Notes under the pieces: generated by a model
Seen by the model: the letters and a program-made list of their open reading frames with translations, nothing else
Databases searched by the model: none
What the model was told of the DNA's origin: nothing
Position numbers and translations under genes: made by a program
Assembly: GCA_045540355.1 (NCBI GenBank)
Contig: JAZQHB010000005.1
Location: 1-6,612, forward strand
Length of the DNA stretch: 6,612 nt
Source of the DNA: RGIG2945 sp045540355
Lineage (GTDB): Bacteria; Bacillota; Clostridia; Oscillospirales; Acutalibacteraceae
Reading direction: 5' to 3'
In this document: positions 1 through 6,471 of the stretch, piece after piece
Numbering within the stretch: position 1 is the stretch's first letter
Layout of the letters: the number at the start of each line of letters is the position of its first letter

Positions 1-110
1 AAATCAAGCCTTACGCCTTGATTTTGCTCGGTTTGTCCGTTCTTCATCTTTTTTTCCAATCCCCTAAAAATGAGCTGTAAAAAAACGAAAGTTTTTTTAC
101 AGCCCCTTTT
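1..110 (-). repeat. Left copy of a 110-bp dispersed inverted repeat (cut by the window edge)
   Basis: The reverse complement of this stretch matches 6472-6581 at 109 of 110 positions; the only difference is base 58 against 6524. Identity stops sharply at 110/111 on the inner side and is cut by the window edge on the outer side, so the full element is longer. Read on the minus strand it holds AAAAGGGG, a 13-bp perfect hairpin (arms 74-86 and 91-103), AGGGGATTGG, an ATG at 47-45 with an open frame, and the start of a second hairpin (from about base 27, cut at the edge). It follows directly on the 3' end of the sigma-like gene, sharing the last two bases of its stop codon. No transposase or IS end is visible. 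It may be a non-autonomous mobile repeat or the edge of a larger repeated unit. Confidence 0.93.
66..110 (-). terminator. Hairpin acting as probable terminator of the leftward operon
   Basis: The arms GCTGTAAAAAAAC (74-86) and GTTTTTTTACAGC (91-103) pair perfectly around a four-base loop. On the minus strand the stem grows by a G-U wobble and a G-C pair, then after one mismatch by A/U pairs with 66-70. TCATTTTT follows the stem, giving a short U-run. It lies immediately after the stop codon of the last leftward gene. The A/U-rich stem and short U-run make it weaker than a classic terminator. The other strand reads C(GAAA)G at the loop, so it could work in both directions. Confidence 0.55.
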
Positions 111-435
111 ATCTTACTATGTATTTTGTCAGTGCTTGTCTGAAATAGCGGTTGAGATGATGCATAAAAGCCTCATTGCCGCGAGAAAAATCAAAGGAAT
201 CAATTGCTTTTTCCAATGCCTCTATATAATATATGACCAAACCCAAGGTCTGAAGATGAGGTTTTGCTTGTTTTACAAGTGAAGCGATAAAAGGAAGATA
301 GTTTTCAATAAATCGCTCACGGGCTGCTGCATCTCCTTCTTCCATAAGGCGAATACATTCGATTTCTTCCTCGCTTGTCATACGGGTGAGGTTTTCTGTT
401 TTATTAAAAAAATCTTCAATACTGATAAAAACCAT
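109..435 (-). CDS. Degenerate sigma-70 region 2-only protein (108 aa)
   Basis: Residues 20-54 (TSEEEIECIRLMEEGDAAAR onward to about ASLVK) resemble sigma-70 regions 1.2 and 2.1, whose family pattern is roughly EEE..l...eGD..A...li..nlplv..iak. Residues 73-104, with KAIDSFDFSRG and RYFRQALTK, align with the family's KAVEKFDYRKG...WWIRQAITR of regions 2.2-2.4. The protein stops there: region 3 and the -35-binding region 4 are absent. The usual DLIQEG clamp-binding segment is replaced by LVIYY, and the Trp pair used in promoter melting is YF. It is therefore unlikely to be an ordinary sigma factor; it may be a regulator, an RNA polymerase-binding protein or a decaying gene. ATG at 435 is chosen because GGAG lies 8 nt upstream; a TTG at 468 in the same frame has no binding site. 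It starts 4 bp after the VanZ-family gene, suggesting translational coupling. Its stop lies at the edge of the left repeat. Confidence 0.75.
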   Translation of the reverse strand: MVFISIEDFFNKTENLTRMTSEEEIECIRLMEEGDAAARERFIENYLPFIASLVKQAKPHLQTLGLVIYYIEALEKAIDSFDFSRGNEAFMHHLNRYFRQALTKYIVR

Positions 436-439
436 TTTC

Positions 440-880
440 TTATCTCCGCTTGATTTTTTTGCAGACAATTAAAAATATTATGCAGACAAGCAATCCTAAA
501 ACTGCACCTGACATATCAACGCAGACATCGAAAACTCTGCCTGCTCTGCCCGGAATGAAAATCTGATGAATCTCATCACTTATCGCATAAACAAGACACG
601 AAGACAGTGAAATGACGGAGCTTTTTACTTTCTGTTTTGACACGGTGTGCCAAAGTGCATTGAAAATCAATATACATAAGACGAAATATTCAAACGCATG
701 AGCCATTTTTCTGAGTGTGTTGTGGTCTATTATTTCACCGAACAACTCGAAAATCTTAGCTAAAAGTCCCGTACTGATTTCTGCCGATTCAACCGATGAT
801 TGGTGTGACAGACAGAATATCAGAATCATCCAACCGATAACCGCAATCCACGGTAATACCTTTTTTATTTTACAAAGCAT
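440..880 (-). CDS. VanZ-family integral membrane protein
   Basis: This 146-residue protein has about four membrane segments, near residues 9-25, 64-78, 87-101 and 122-140. It carries the marks of the VanZ-like family: SHQSS (25-29) after the first segment, RKMAHAFEYF (57-66), SDEIHQIFIPGR (101-112) and conserved Asp residues at 118 and 122 before the last segment, with a basic tail KKIKRR. VanZ itself gives low-level teicoplanin resistance in VanA-type enterococci. Most stand-alone family members in Firmicutes have no known role, and there is no van cluster here, so glycopeptide resistance should not be inferred. The start overlaps the end of the lipoprotein gene by 16 bp, with an AGGTGA binding site about 6 nt upstream of ATG. 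It is cotranscribed with its neighbours by position. Confidence 0.9.
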   Translation of the reverse strand: MLCKIKKVLPWIAVIGWMILIFCLSHQSSVESAEISTGLLAKIFELFGEIIDHNTLRKMAHAFEYFVLCILIFNALWHTVSKQKVKSSVISLSSCLVYAISDEIHQIFIPGRAGRVFDVCVDMSGAVLGLLVCIIFLIVCKKIKRR

Positions 881-2463
881 AAATTTTCACCTGATGGGAA
901 GATGCATATATTTTCGTAATTTTTATTGATTGCAAGGTAGCTTCTTATTGAAGACAAGGGATAAACAACACCGTTTTGCATAAGGTGTTCTTCTGCCTGT
1001 TTACAACCTGCCGTAAGGTCAGACTGTGACCTTGAGCGTTGTAACTGATTGAGAACCGTGTCAAGATTCTTTGATTTGTATCTTGTGATGTTTTTCTCAT
1101 TAGTTGAGCCGAAGCGGGAAACAAAACCGACTGCGGTTTCTCTGTCTGAAGAAAAAGTTGTGATTGCAAAAGTATAATCACCGTTTTTAATTCTGCTGTC
1201 TATTGATTCTTCAGCGACCTCGAGCTTAACTATCAGACGGTATCCGAAAAGCTTTTGCCAATCGGGAAGAAGACTTTTTGCCAATGCTTCTGTTTCTTTA
1301 GTGCAAAGAAGCGTGATGTTTTCCGGCGGATTTTCAAGCTCTGAAAATCCTTCTTCAAAGTATTCTCTTGCACTTGCATCATGATATATAACCATTTTTG
1401 CCGTACCTGCAAGCTCGCGATAAACCTTTTCACCGACAGCACAGGAATCAGGGATAAATCCGGAAGGCAGTGTTGAATTCTCCTTTTGTTTTATTCCTTT
1501 GCAAAAAGCAAGACGAAGCTTAAGGTTTGAGAAAATCTCATTTTCACAGTTAAAAACAAGTGAGTAAATACTGTTTTCAAAAGTTTTGACTGAGGAATCC
1601 TTGTCTATGCCGTCAATAAGCGACGGCTCTATGGGAGAAGCACAGTAAGTGCCGTCATTGAGCTTCATAAGTCTTGACTCGGAATCGGTATTCACATAAA
1701 AGCCTAAAGAAGTTGCAACCGCTTTCGCCTCGCCCTTATAATCCTTGCTCTTTTCAAGAATCACGAAAGTACCGTCACTGTCCCACTCAGAGAGATGCAT
1801 GGGTGCATTGCATAATAAAAATTCAACATCTGTGCCGTATCTGCCCTTAGTAGCTTCATAGAAATCCTTTTTACATGGCATAAAAACAGAGGTTGTTAAC
1901 GACGGAAGAAAATCGGGAGAAGGGTGTTCAAGAGTAATCTGCAATGTGTAGTCATCCGTAGCTACGACCCCCAACTTGTCAACGCTTTTATTGCCAAGTG
2001 AAATATCCTTGGCATTTTTTATGGGATAAAGTGAAGAAACATGAGGAGAATTTATCTCAGGTGATACAGCTCGTTGCATTGCAAAAACAAAGTCGTGGGC
2101 GGTTACGGAGTTATCAAAAGTTTTCTCGTATCCCTCGCCGAAAAGCTCTTCGAAGTCTTCCGTCAACTGCCATTTCGCATTCGAGCGGAGCTTGAAAGTA
2201 TATAATTTTCCGTCTGATGAAATATAATAACTTTCCGCAACTGCGGGACGAAGCTCACCGTCTTTGTTATATCTCAAAAGACCTTCAAAACAGTTGGCAA
2301 CGACTAACTGTGCGGAATAGCCCGATGCAATCTGCGGGTCGAGATATTTCGGGTCAGAATCAATAGGAAAGTTGATTCTTGTTTCCTCAGGAGCTGAATC
2401 GCAACCCGAAAAAATCACCATGACAGTACATATTGCCAGAAGTATCGCAATAATGCGTTTCAT
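865..2463 (-). CDS. ABC transporter substrate-binding lipoprotein, family 5 (oligopeptide/dipeptide type)
   Basis: The 532-residue product starts with a lipoprotein signal: MKR, a hydrophobic stretch and the lipobox FSGC with Cys21 as the lipidated residue. This is followed by the family 5 (OppA/DppA/NikA-like) opening: INFPIDSDPKYLDPQ, then NCFEGLLRYNKDGELRPAVA and LYTFKLRSNAKW. The length fits the family. Such proteins capture peptides or other small ligands outside the membrane and pass them to an ABC permease. No permease or ATPase gene lies in this window, so the ligand is unknown and it may be an orphan receptor or serve a transporter encoded elsewhere. ATG at 2463 is preferred over TTG at 2466 because AAAGGA lies about 7 nt before the ATG. 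The gene begins 15 bp after the ychF stop. Confidence 0.92.
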   Translation of the reverse strand: MKRIIAILLAICTVMVIFSGCDSAPEETRINFPIDSDPKYLDPQIASGYSAQLVVANCFEGLLRYNKDGELRPAVAESYYISSDGKLYTFKLRSNAKWQLTEDFEELFGEGYEKTFDNSVTAHDFVFAMQRAVSPEINSPHVSSLYPIKNAKDISLGNKSVDKLGVVATDDYTLQITLEHPSPDFLPSLTTSVFMPCKKDFYEATKGRYGTDVEFLLCNAPMHLSEWDSDGTFVILEKSKDYKGEAKAVATSLGFYVNTDSESRLMKLNDGTYCASPIEPSLIDGIDKDSSVKTFENSIYSLVFNCENEIFSNLKLRLAFCKGIKQKENSTLPSGFIPDSCAVGEKVYRELAGTAKMVIYHDASAREYFEEGFSELENPPENITLLCTKETEALAKSLLPDWQKLFGYRLIVKLEVAEESIDSRIKNGDYTFAITTFSSDRETAVGFVSRFGSTNEKNITRYKSKNLDTVLNQLQRSRSQSDLTAGCKQAEEHLMQNGVVYPLSSIRSYLAINKNYENICIFPSGENLCFVK

Positions 2464-2478
2464 CAAATCATCCTTTGT

Positions 2479-3573
2479 TTAAACATTGAAGCGGAAAAGA
2501 ACAATGTCGCCGTCCTGCATAACATATTCTTTACCTTCACTACGGATTTTTCCGTTTTCTTTAGCGGCAGCCATTGTGCCGTATTGCATAAGCTCATCGA
2601 AGTTGATAACCTCTGCACGGATAAAGCCTCTTTCAAAGTCAGAGTGAATTTTACCTGCAGCCTGAGGTGCCTTTGTGCCTTTTTTGATAGTCCAGGCTCT
2701 TACTTCAGGCTTACCCGCAGTAAGATATGAGATAAGACCCAAAAGATTGTAGCTTCTCTGAATAAGCAAATCAAGACCGCCTTGTTCAACACCTAAATCA
2801 GCAAGGAAAAATTCTTTTTCTTCATCGTCCAAAGAAGCGATTTCAGCTTCAATCTGTGCACAAATCGGTAAAACTTCAGCACCCTCTGCAGATGCGATTT
2901 CTTTAACCGCATTGTAGTGTGGGTTGTTGTCAATATTGTTTGCAAAATCGTCTTCAGACATATTACAAGCATAAATCACAGGCTTGGTTGTAAGCAAAGC
3001 TGAGTTGTCAAGCATTGCCTTTTCGTCTTCATTTACTTCAACACTTCTGACAGGCTGCTCGTTTTCCAAAGCTTCCTTTACTCTCTTGAAAAGCTCAAGC
3101 TCTTTTGCAAGTGATTTGTCGCCCTTCATAGCCTTTGCGATGCGGTCAATTCTTCTGTCGACAATTTCCATATCTGAGAATATCAATTCAAGATTGATTG
3201 TTTCGATATCTCTTTTGGGATTGATATTGCCTTCAACATGAACAATGTCATCATTTTCAAAGCATCTTACAACATGAATGATTGCATCAACTTCTCTGAT
3301 ATGAGAAAGGAACTTATTACCGAGACCCTCACCCTTGGAAGCACCTTTTACAAGTCCTGCAATGTCTACAAATTCAATTACGGCAGGAGTGAACTTCTGA
3401 GGTTCATACATTTCCTTGAGCTTGTCCAATCTTTTATCGGGCACGCTGACAACGCCGACATTCGGCTCGATTGTGCAGAAAGCATAGTTTGCAGACTGTG
3501 CACCTGCATTTGTTATAGCATTGAATAAAGTGCTTTTTCCGACATTAGGTAAACCTACTATTCCAAGTTTCAT
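2479..3573 (-). CDS. ychF: Redox-regulated ATPase YchF (OLA1/YchF subfamily of Obg-like P-loop NTPases)
   Basis: This is full length at 364 residues (E. coli YchF has 363). It has the P-loop GLPNVGKST (7-15), the G3 motif DIAG (70-73) followed by LVKGAS, and NMSE (204-207) in place of the usual G4 NKxD. That substitution defines the YchF/OLA1 group and underlies its preference for ATP over GTP. A helical, probably coiled-coil insert occupies about 130-200. The C-terminal TGS domain runs from about 280 to the end, with AWTIKKGTKAPQAAGKIHSD and GDIVLFRF. YchF is cytosolic, binds ribosomes and is linked to stress responses and translation. ATG at 3573 has GAGGG 9 nt upstream. It is the first gene of the leftward cluster, served by the promoter at 3621-3649. 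Confidence 0.98.
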   Translation of the reverse strand: MKLGIVGLPNVGKSTLFNAITNAGAQSANYAFCTIEPNVGVVSVPDKRLDKLKEMYEPQKFTPAVIEFVDIAGLVKGASKGEGLGNKFLSHIREVDAIIHVVRCFENDDIVHVEGNINPKRDIETINLELIFSDMEIVDRRIDRIAKAMKGDKSLAKELELFKRVKEALENEQPVRSVEVNEDEKAMLDNSALLTTKPVIYACNMSEDDFANNIDNNPHYNAVKEIASAEGAEVLPICAQIEAEIASLDDEEKEFFLADLGVEQGGLDLLIQRSYNLLGLISYLTAGKPEVRAWTIKKGTKAPQAAGKIHSDFERGFIRAEVINFDELMQYGTMAAAKENGKIRSEGKEYVMQDGDIVLFRFNV

Positions 3574-3620
3574 TGTTTTTCGCCCTCACAAAATTTCTTT
3601 AAAATAATTTGTTATATTGT

Positions 3621-3649
3621 ATTATACAATCTTGCGTTTATTTTTTCAA
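3621..3649 (-). promoter_or_regulatory. Sigma-A-type promoter for the ychF cluster
   Basis: On the minus strand, TTGAAA (3649-3644) and TATAAT (3626-3621) are separated by exactly 17 bp, 48 bp upstream of the ychF start codon. The -10 is a perfect match to consensus and the -35 matches five of six bases. It overlaps the proposed rightward promoter. Confidence 0.8.
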
Positions 3650-3660
3650 TCTATTATAAT
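3632..3660 (+). promoter_or_regulatory. Probable sigma-A-type promoter for the tcdA-like gene
   Basis: TTGCGT (3632-3637) and TATAAT (3655-3660) are 17 bp apart, and the start codon is 45 bp further on. The -10 is perfect but the -35 matches only three of six bases. The surrounding DNA is very AT-rich, and another -10-like TATAAA lies close by, so the exact site is uncertain. Its -35 lies within the spacer of the leftward promoter. Confidence 0.55.
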
Positions 3661-3705
3661 AAATTTTATAAAGAATTTTTTTATCAGTGAAAGGTGTTCT
3701 GCAAT

Positions 3706-4410
3706 ATGGGTGAAACCACCAAAAGAACTCAGATGTTATTAGGTGAAAAAGGAATAGAAAGACTTAAAAATATGCACATTGCGGTTTTTGGGCTCGGAGG
3801 TGTAGGTTCCTTTGTCGCCGAGGGGCTTGCAAGAAGCGGAGTAGGGGAGCTGACTTTAATCGACAATGATACAATTTCCGCGTCAAATATAAACCGTCAG
3901 CTTTATGCTTTGCACTCAACTATCGGTCGGCTTAAAACCGAGGTCGCGAGAGAAAGAATTGCGGATATCAACCCCGATTGTAAGGTGAATATAATCAGCA
4001 AATTTTATCTTCCCGAAAATGCTGAAGAGTTTTTTTCTGCGAATTATGATTATGTTGCAGATGCAATAGATACGGTAACGGCAAAAATCGACCTTATTTG
4101 TCGTTGCAAAGAAAAAAATATTCCGATAATTTCCTGCATGGGTACGGGTAATAAGCTTCAACCCGAAATGCTGAAAACTGCGGATATATATAAAACTTCT
4201 GTCTGTCCTTTGTGCAGAGTAATGCGTAGAGAACTCAAAAACAGAGGCATAAAATCACTCAAGGTTGTATATTCGGAAGAACTGCCTTTGAAGCCGATTG
4301 ATTCCGAGACAGAAGGGTTCACGAAAGCCGTTCCGGGAAGTGTATCTTATGTACCTCCGGTTGCAGGTTTTATAATGTGTGCAGAAATTATAAATACTGA
4401 CAATATTTAG
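3706..4410 (+). CDS. tcdA: tRNA threonylcarbamoyladenosine dehydratase (TcdA/CsdL, ThiF/E1-like)
   Basis: This 234-residue ThiF/MoeB/E1-fold protein has the nucleotide-binding loop GLGGVGS (29-35), LIDND (51-55), NINRQ (61-65), ADAIDT (118-123), SCMGTGNKLQP (143-153) and PGSVSYVPPVAG (210-221). This set and order fit TcdA, which activates the threonylcarbamoyl carboxylate of t6A37 in tRNA with ATP to form cyclic ct6A. The long C-terminal parts of MoeB and ThiF are absent. The segment usually written DPLA in the family reads CPLC here (167-170). ATG at 3706 is chosen because AGGTG lies 9 nt upstream; an in-frame GTG at 3694 would fall inside that binding site and has no clear site of its own. 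The gene is divergent from ychF. No clear hairpin terminator follows it before the next promoter. Confidence 0.9.
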   Translation: MGETTKRTQMLLGEKGIERLKNMHIAVFGLGGVGSFVAEGLARSGVGELTLIDNDTISASNINRQLYALHSTIGRLKTEVARERIADINPDCKVNIISKFYLPENAEEFFSANYDYVADAIDTVTAKIDLICRCKEKNIPIISCMGTGNKLQPEMLKTADIYKTSVCPLCRVMRRELKNRGIKSLKVVYSEELPLKPIDSETEGFTKAVPGSVSYVPPVAGFIMCAEIINTDNI

Positions 4411-4434
4411 CATAATTTTTTGATGAACTTGTCC

Positions 4435-4463
4435 TTGACGGAAAGCTTAATCTTTGTTATACT
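4435..4463 (+). promoter_or_regulatory. Extended -10 sigma-A promoter for the DUF4474-type gene
   Basis: TTGACG (4435-4440) and TATACT (4458-4463) lie 17 bp apart, with TG at 4455-4456 making an extended -10 (TGTTATACT). The gene's ATG is 38 bp downstream. The promoter starts 24 bp after the tcdA-like stop codon, so the next gene has its own transcript. Confidence 0.8.
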
Positions 4464-4501
4464 GAACGCAGATATAATTACTTCAATAGGAGGACAGAGT
4501 A

Positions 4502-5536
4502 ATGCCCGAAAAGAAGAACAAAAACACGATAGGTATAGTTATCGGTGCAATAGCTGCAGTAGCTATTGTGGGAGTTTCTGCTTTTGCTATCAATAAGTGG
4601 GACAAGCCGATAATGCTTGTAGGCAGCACAAATCAAGAAACCACTTCATCAACCGAAGCAAATGTCACGGAAGGATTTTATGAAAGTGACATAGAAGTTG
4701 AAGAAGATATCTGGGGTGAAGATCTCGGCTTTGAAGAAGAGGGAGAAGAAATTATCCTTGACAGCGAAATCGTTTTTGAGGAAGAAGATTTTGCAATAGA
4801 GGATTATCAGAATGATTACGAAAACAGCTATATCCCCACACCGACCGTAACATACAATCCTACTACAAAACCGACAACCCCGACAAACAGCACAACAGTC
4901 ACAACAACAAAGAAAGATAATGACAAAGATTCAGGTTTGTTCGGTTATGAATTAGACCCCACAAAGAGTCATTTCTTTACATCTAAGGATGCGTGGCAGA
5001 GAAACTTCGGTTTCTGTAAAATTTATGACGATGCAGCACCGCTTATAGCTTTCTATTATGATACAGAACGCATTTTATTCCAATACGGCGAATACGACTG
5101 GATGGTACAGCTTTGGAAGGGTCAGTACGGATTCATCTTCATCGGCTCTGAAATCGGTGTATACCACAAGGAAATAGGCAGAGATATCGATTTCTATGAT
5201 TGTGCAGAAGATGAAAACTGTCTTAAAATGAAGATGGCACTTTATCGTGATGAGGACACATTGCTCTTTGACCGTCCGGAGGGTTATTACTGGTGGACAA
5301 CAGGCTTTGTTCCCGGAAAGCTTGACAGATTTGCAGACCGTTCAGAGTTGAAGGTTGTTGCAAAGATTACACTTTTCGATTCAGCCATGACAAAGGCGTT
5401 CCTTGAAGGCTTTGAAGAAGCAGGCTTTGTAGAAGAATCAAAGTGGGTAGAACCTGATGTTCAGCCCGGCAAATCATACATAAGAAAGAAGTTCTACACG
5501 GTATCAGGAAACACAGTTTCCTTCACATGGCAATAA
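4502..5536 (+). CDS. Membrane-anchored protein with acidic stalk and C-terminal DUF4474-type domain
   Basis: This is a 344-residue envelope protein. A short basic head (MPEKKNKN) precedes one hydrophobic helix (10-30) that may be a membrane anchor or uncleaved signal. Residues 62-107 are dominated by Glu and Asp. Residues 110-137 form a Thr/Pro-rich linker (TPTVTYNPTTKPTTPTNS). A folded domain follows from about 145 to 344. Its LFGYELDP, AWQRNFGFCKIYDDAA (164-179), WKGQYGFIFIGSEIGVY (205-221) and later EGYYWW (260-265) match what I recall of DUF4474, a domain of unknown function in Clostridia. The layout suggests an outside-facing domain held off the membrane by a charged spacer. AGGAGGA lies 7 nt before ATG, so expression may be strong. 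The function is unknown. The domain name is from memory and should be checked with a profile search. Confidence 0.85.
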   Translation: MPEKKNKNTIGIVIGAIAAVAIVGVSAFAINKWDKPIMLVGSTNQETTSSTEANVTEGFYESDIEVEEDIWGEDLGFEEEGEEIILDSEIVFEEEDFAIEDYQNDYENSYIPTPTVTYNPTTKPTTPTNSTTVTTTKKDNDKDSGLFGYELDPTKSHFFTSKDAWQRNFGFCKIYDDAAPLIAFYYDTERILFQYGEYDWMVQLWKGQYGFIFIGSEIGVYHKEIGRDIDFYDCAEDENCLKMKMALYRDEDTLLFDRPEGYYWWTTGFVPGKLDRFADRSELKVVAKITLFDSAMTKAFLEGFEEAGFVEESKWVEPDVQPGKSYIRKKFYTVSGNTVSFTWQ

Positions 5537-5559
5537 TTTAAAAAAAATTGAAATAATTG

Positions 5560-5588
5560 TTGACATATTGTGTTAGTGATGATAAAAT
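5560..5588 (+). promoter_or_regulatory. Consensus extended -10 promoter for the IPETG surface protein gene
   Basis: A perfect TTGACA (5560-5565) is followed after 17 bp by TAAAAT (5583-5588), with TG at 5580-5581 giving an extended -10. It starts 24 bp after the preceding stop codon, with no terminator hairpin between. The transcript would begin near 5595 and carry a leader of about 70 nt. This is the strongest-looking promoter in the window. Confidence 0.88.
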
Positions 5589-5599
5589 ATTCATGTGTA

Positions 5600-5628
5600 G
5601 TGTACTCTGTTGTACCCATGGAGTGCAT
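5600..5628 (+). other. Possible 5' leader hairpin of the surface protein mRNA
   Basis: GTGTACTC (5600-5607) can pair with GAGTGCAT (5621-5628) as eight pairs including two G-U wobbles, with a 13-base loop. It sits within a few bases of the expected transcript start and well upstream of the ribosome binding site (about 5653-5661). A role as a 5' mRNA stabiliser is possible. No known riboswitch is recognised, and the stem is weak enough to be chance. Confidence 0.3.
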
Positions 5629-5667
5629 TTAAGTTTAAATCCAGGGTTCGAAGAAAGGAAGATTGTT

Positions 5668-6405
5668 ATGAAAAAGATTTTGAGCGTACTTTTGGCAGTT
5701 TGCATGTTACTCAGTGTTGCTCCCATGGCTTTTGCTGAAGAAGAAGGCAAAGTTAATGAGCAGGTTGTTGAAGAAGTAGTTGACAGCATCGCTGAAGAAG
5801 ATTTAATTGTTGATGACTTCGTTGTTGAAGGCGAGGAGTCTGAAACAGATGTTGAAGACGAAGAGACAATCGAACCTGAAATGCCCGTATTCTCACTTAC
5901 TGATGCTTTTGCATTCGTAACTGCACTTGATTTTGCAGGTCTTGTTGAGTATATTGGTCAGTTCCTTAACATTGAAACTCTCAAGTATGCAATTGACAAT
6001 GCCCTTGAAAAAATCGGTGGTCTCGGAATCGGTGATTTCCTTGACGGAACACTTGTTGAAGGCATTTTCGAAAGCTTTACAGATGTTTGTGCTACCATTG
6101 CTGATGTTCTTGTCGAATTGCTGGCAATGGTCGGCATCGACTTTGACCAGATTATCGGTTTCATAAACAATAGTGAATTCCTTTCTTTTGTTTCTTCAAT
6201 CTACGCTTACGGCGGACAGGGTACACCGAATGAAGAACCCACAGAGGAAATTATTATTGACGAAGAACCCGTAATCGACGAAGAGCCCGAATATGTTGAT
6301 GTTGAAATTCCTGAAACAGGTGTTGCTGATATGGGTATCGCAGCATTCGCAGCTCTCACAGTTGCAGGTGCAGCAGCATTTGTTCTTAAGAAGAAAAAGG
6401 CTTAA
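5668..6405 (+). CDS. Secreted acidic surface protein with IPETG sortase signal
   Basis: The 245-residue precursor starts with a Sec signal peptide (MKKILSVLLAVCMLLSVAPM, likely cut after AFA at 23). Residues 24-72 are strongly acidic. Residues 75-180 look helical and amphipathic to hydrophobic, rich in Leu, Ile, Phe and Gly-Asp turns. A second acidic stretch has IDEEP twice (197-201, 203-207). The C-terminus has IPETG (214-218), a hydrophobic helix (221-240) and KKKKA, a standard cell-wall sorting signal of the LPXTG type with Ile first. A sortase would cut between Thr and Gly and link the protein to the wall. No sortase gene is in the window. The central region is not recognised. ATG at 5668 follows AAAGGAAG at a usual distance; an in-frame TTG at 5557 lies upstream of the promoter and cannot be the start. 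Confidence 0.9.
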   Translation: MKKILSVLLAVCMLLSVAPMAFAEEEGKVNEQVVEEVVDSIAEEDLIVDDFVVEGEESETDVEDEETIEPEMPVFSLTDAFAFVTALDFAGLVEYIGQFLNIETLKYAIDNALEKIGGLGIGDFLDGTLVEGIFESFTDVCATIADVLVELLAMVGIDFDQIIGFINNSEFLSFVSSIYAYGGQGTPNEEPTEEIIIDEEPVIDEEPEYVDVEIPETGVADMGIAAFAALTVAGAAAFVLKKKKA

Positions 6406-6421
6406 TTGAATAAGTACTTAT

Positions 6422-6451
6422 AAAGGCGGTCAATCGTGACCGCCTTTTTTT
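6422..6451 (+). terminator. Strong intrinsic terminator after the surface protein gene
   Basis: GGCGGTCA (6425-6432) and TGACCGCC (6437-6444) pair perfectly around the loop ATCG, with flanking A residues opposite T residues and a run of seven T (6445-6451). It lies 17 bp after the stop codon and has all the marks of a Rho-independent terminator. Confidence 0.95.
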
Positions 6452-6471
6452 GTTGCATTAAAGGATATTAA

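Noticed and set aside
70..282. Plus-strand open frame over the left repeat and the sigma-like gene
   Set aside because: It starts in the hairpin and runs antisense to a frame with sigma-family similarity; it is a shadow.
436..468. N-terminal extension of the sigma-like protein from TTG at 468
   Set aside because: No ribosome binding site precedes the TTG and it would overlap the VanZ-family gene by 29 bp, while ATG at 435 has GGAG at 8 nt.
440..880. Glycopeptide (teicoplanin) resistance gene
   Set aside because: Only family-level VanZ similarity is seen, with no vanHAX or VanRS-type genes; most such homologues have no proven resistance role.
4411..4501. Terminator or small gene between the tcdA-like and DUF4474-type genes
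   Set aside because: No stable hairpin with a T-run and no plausible frame was found; the space is filled by a promoter and ribosome binding site.
5557..5667. N-terminal extension of the surface protein from TTG at 5557
   Set aside because: That start lies upstream of the promoter and would bury a clear signal peptide; ATG at 5668 has a good binding site.
5538..5789. Minus-strand open frame of 83 codons
   Set aside because: It lies antisense to the promoter, leader and signal peptide of the surface protein and has no protein-like features or promoter.
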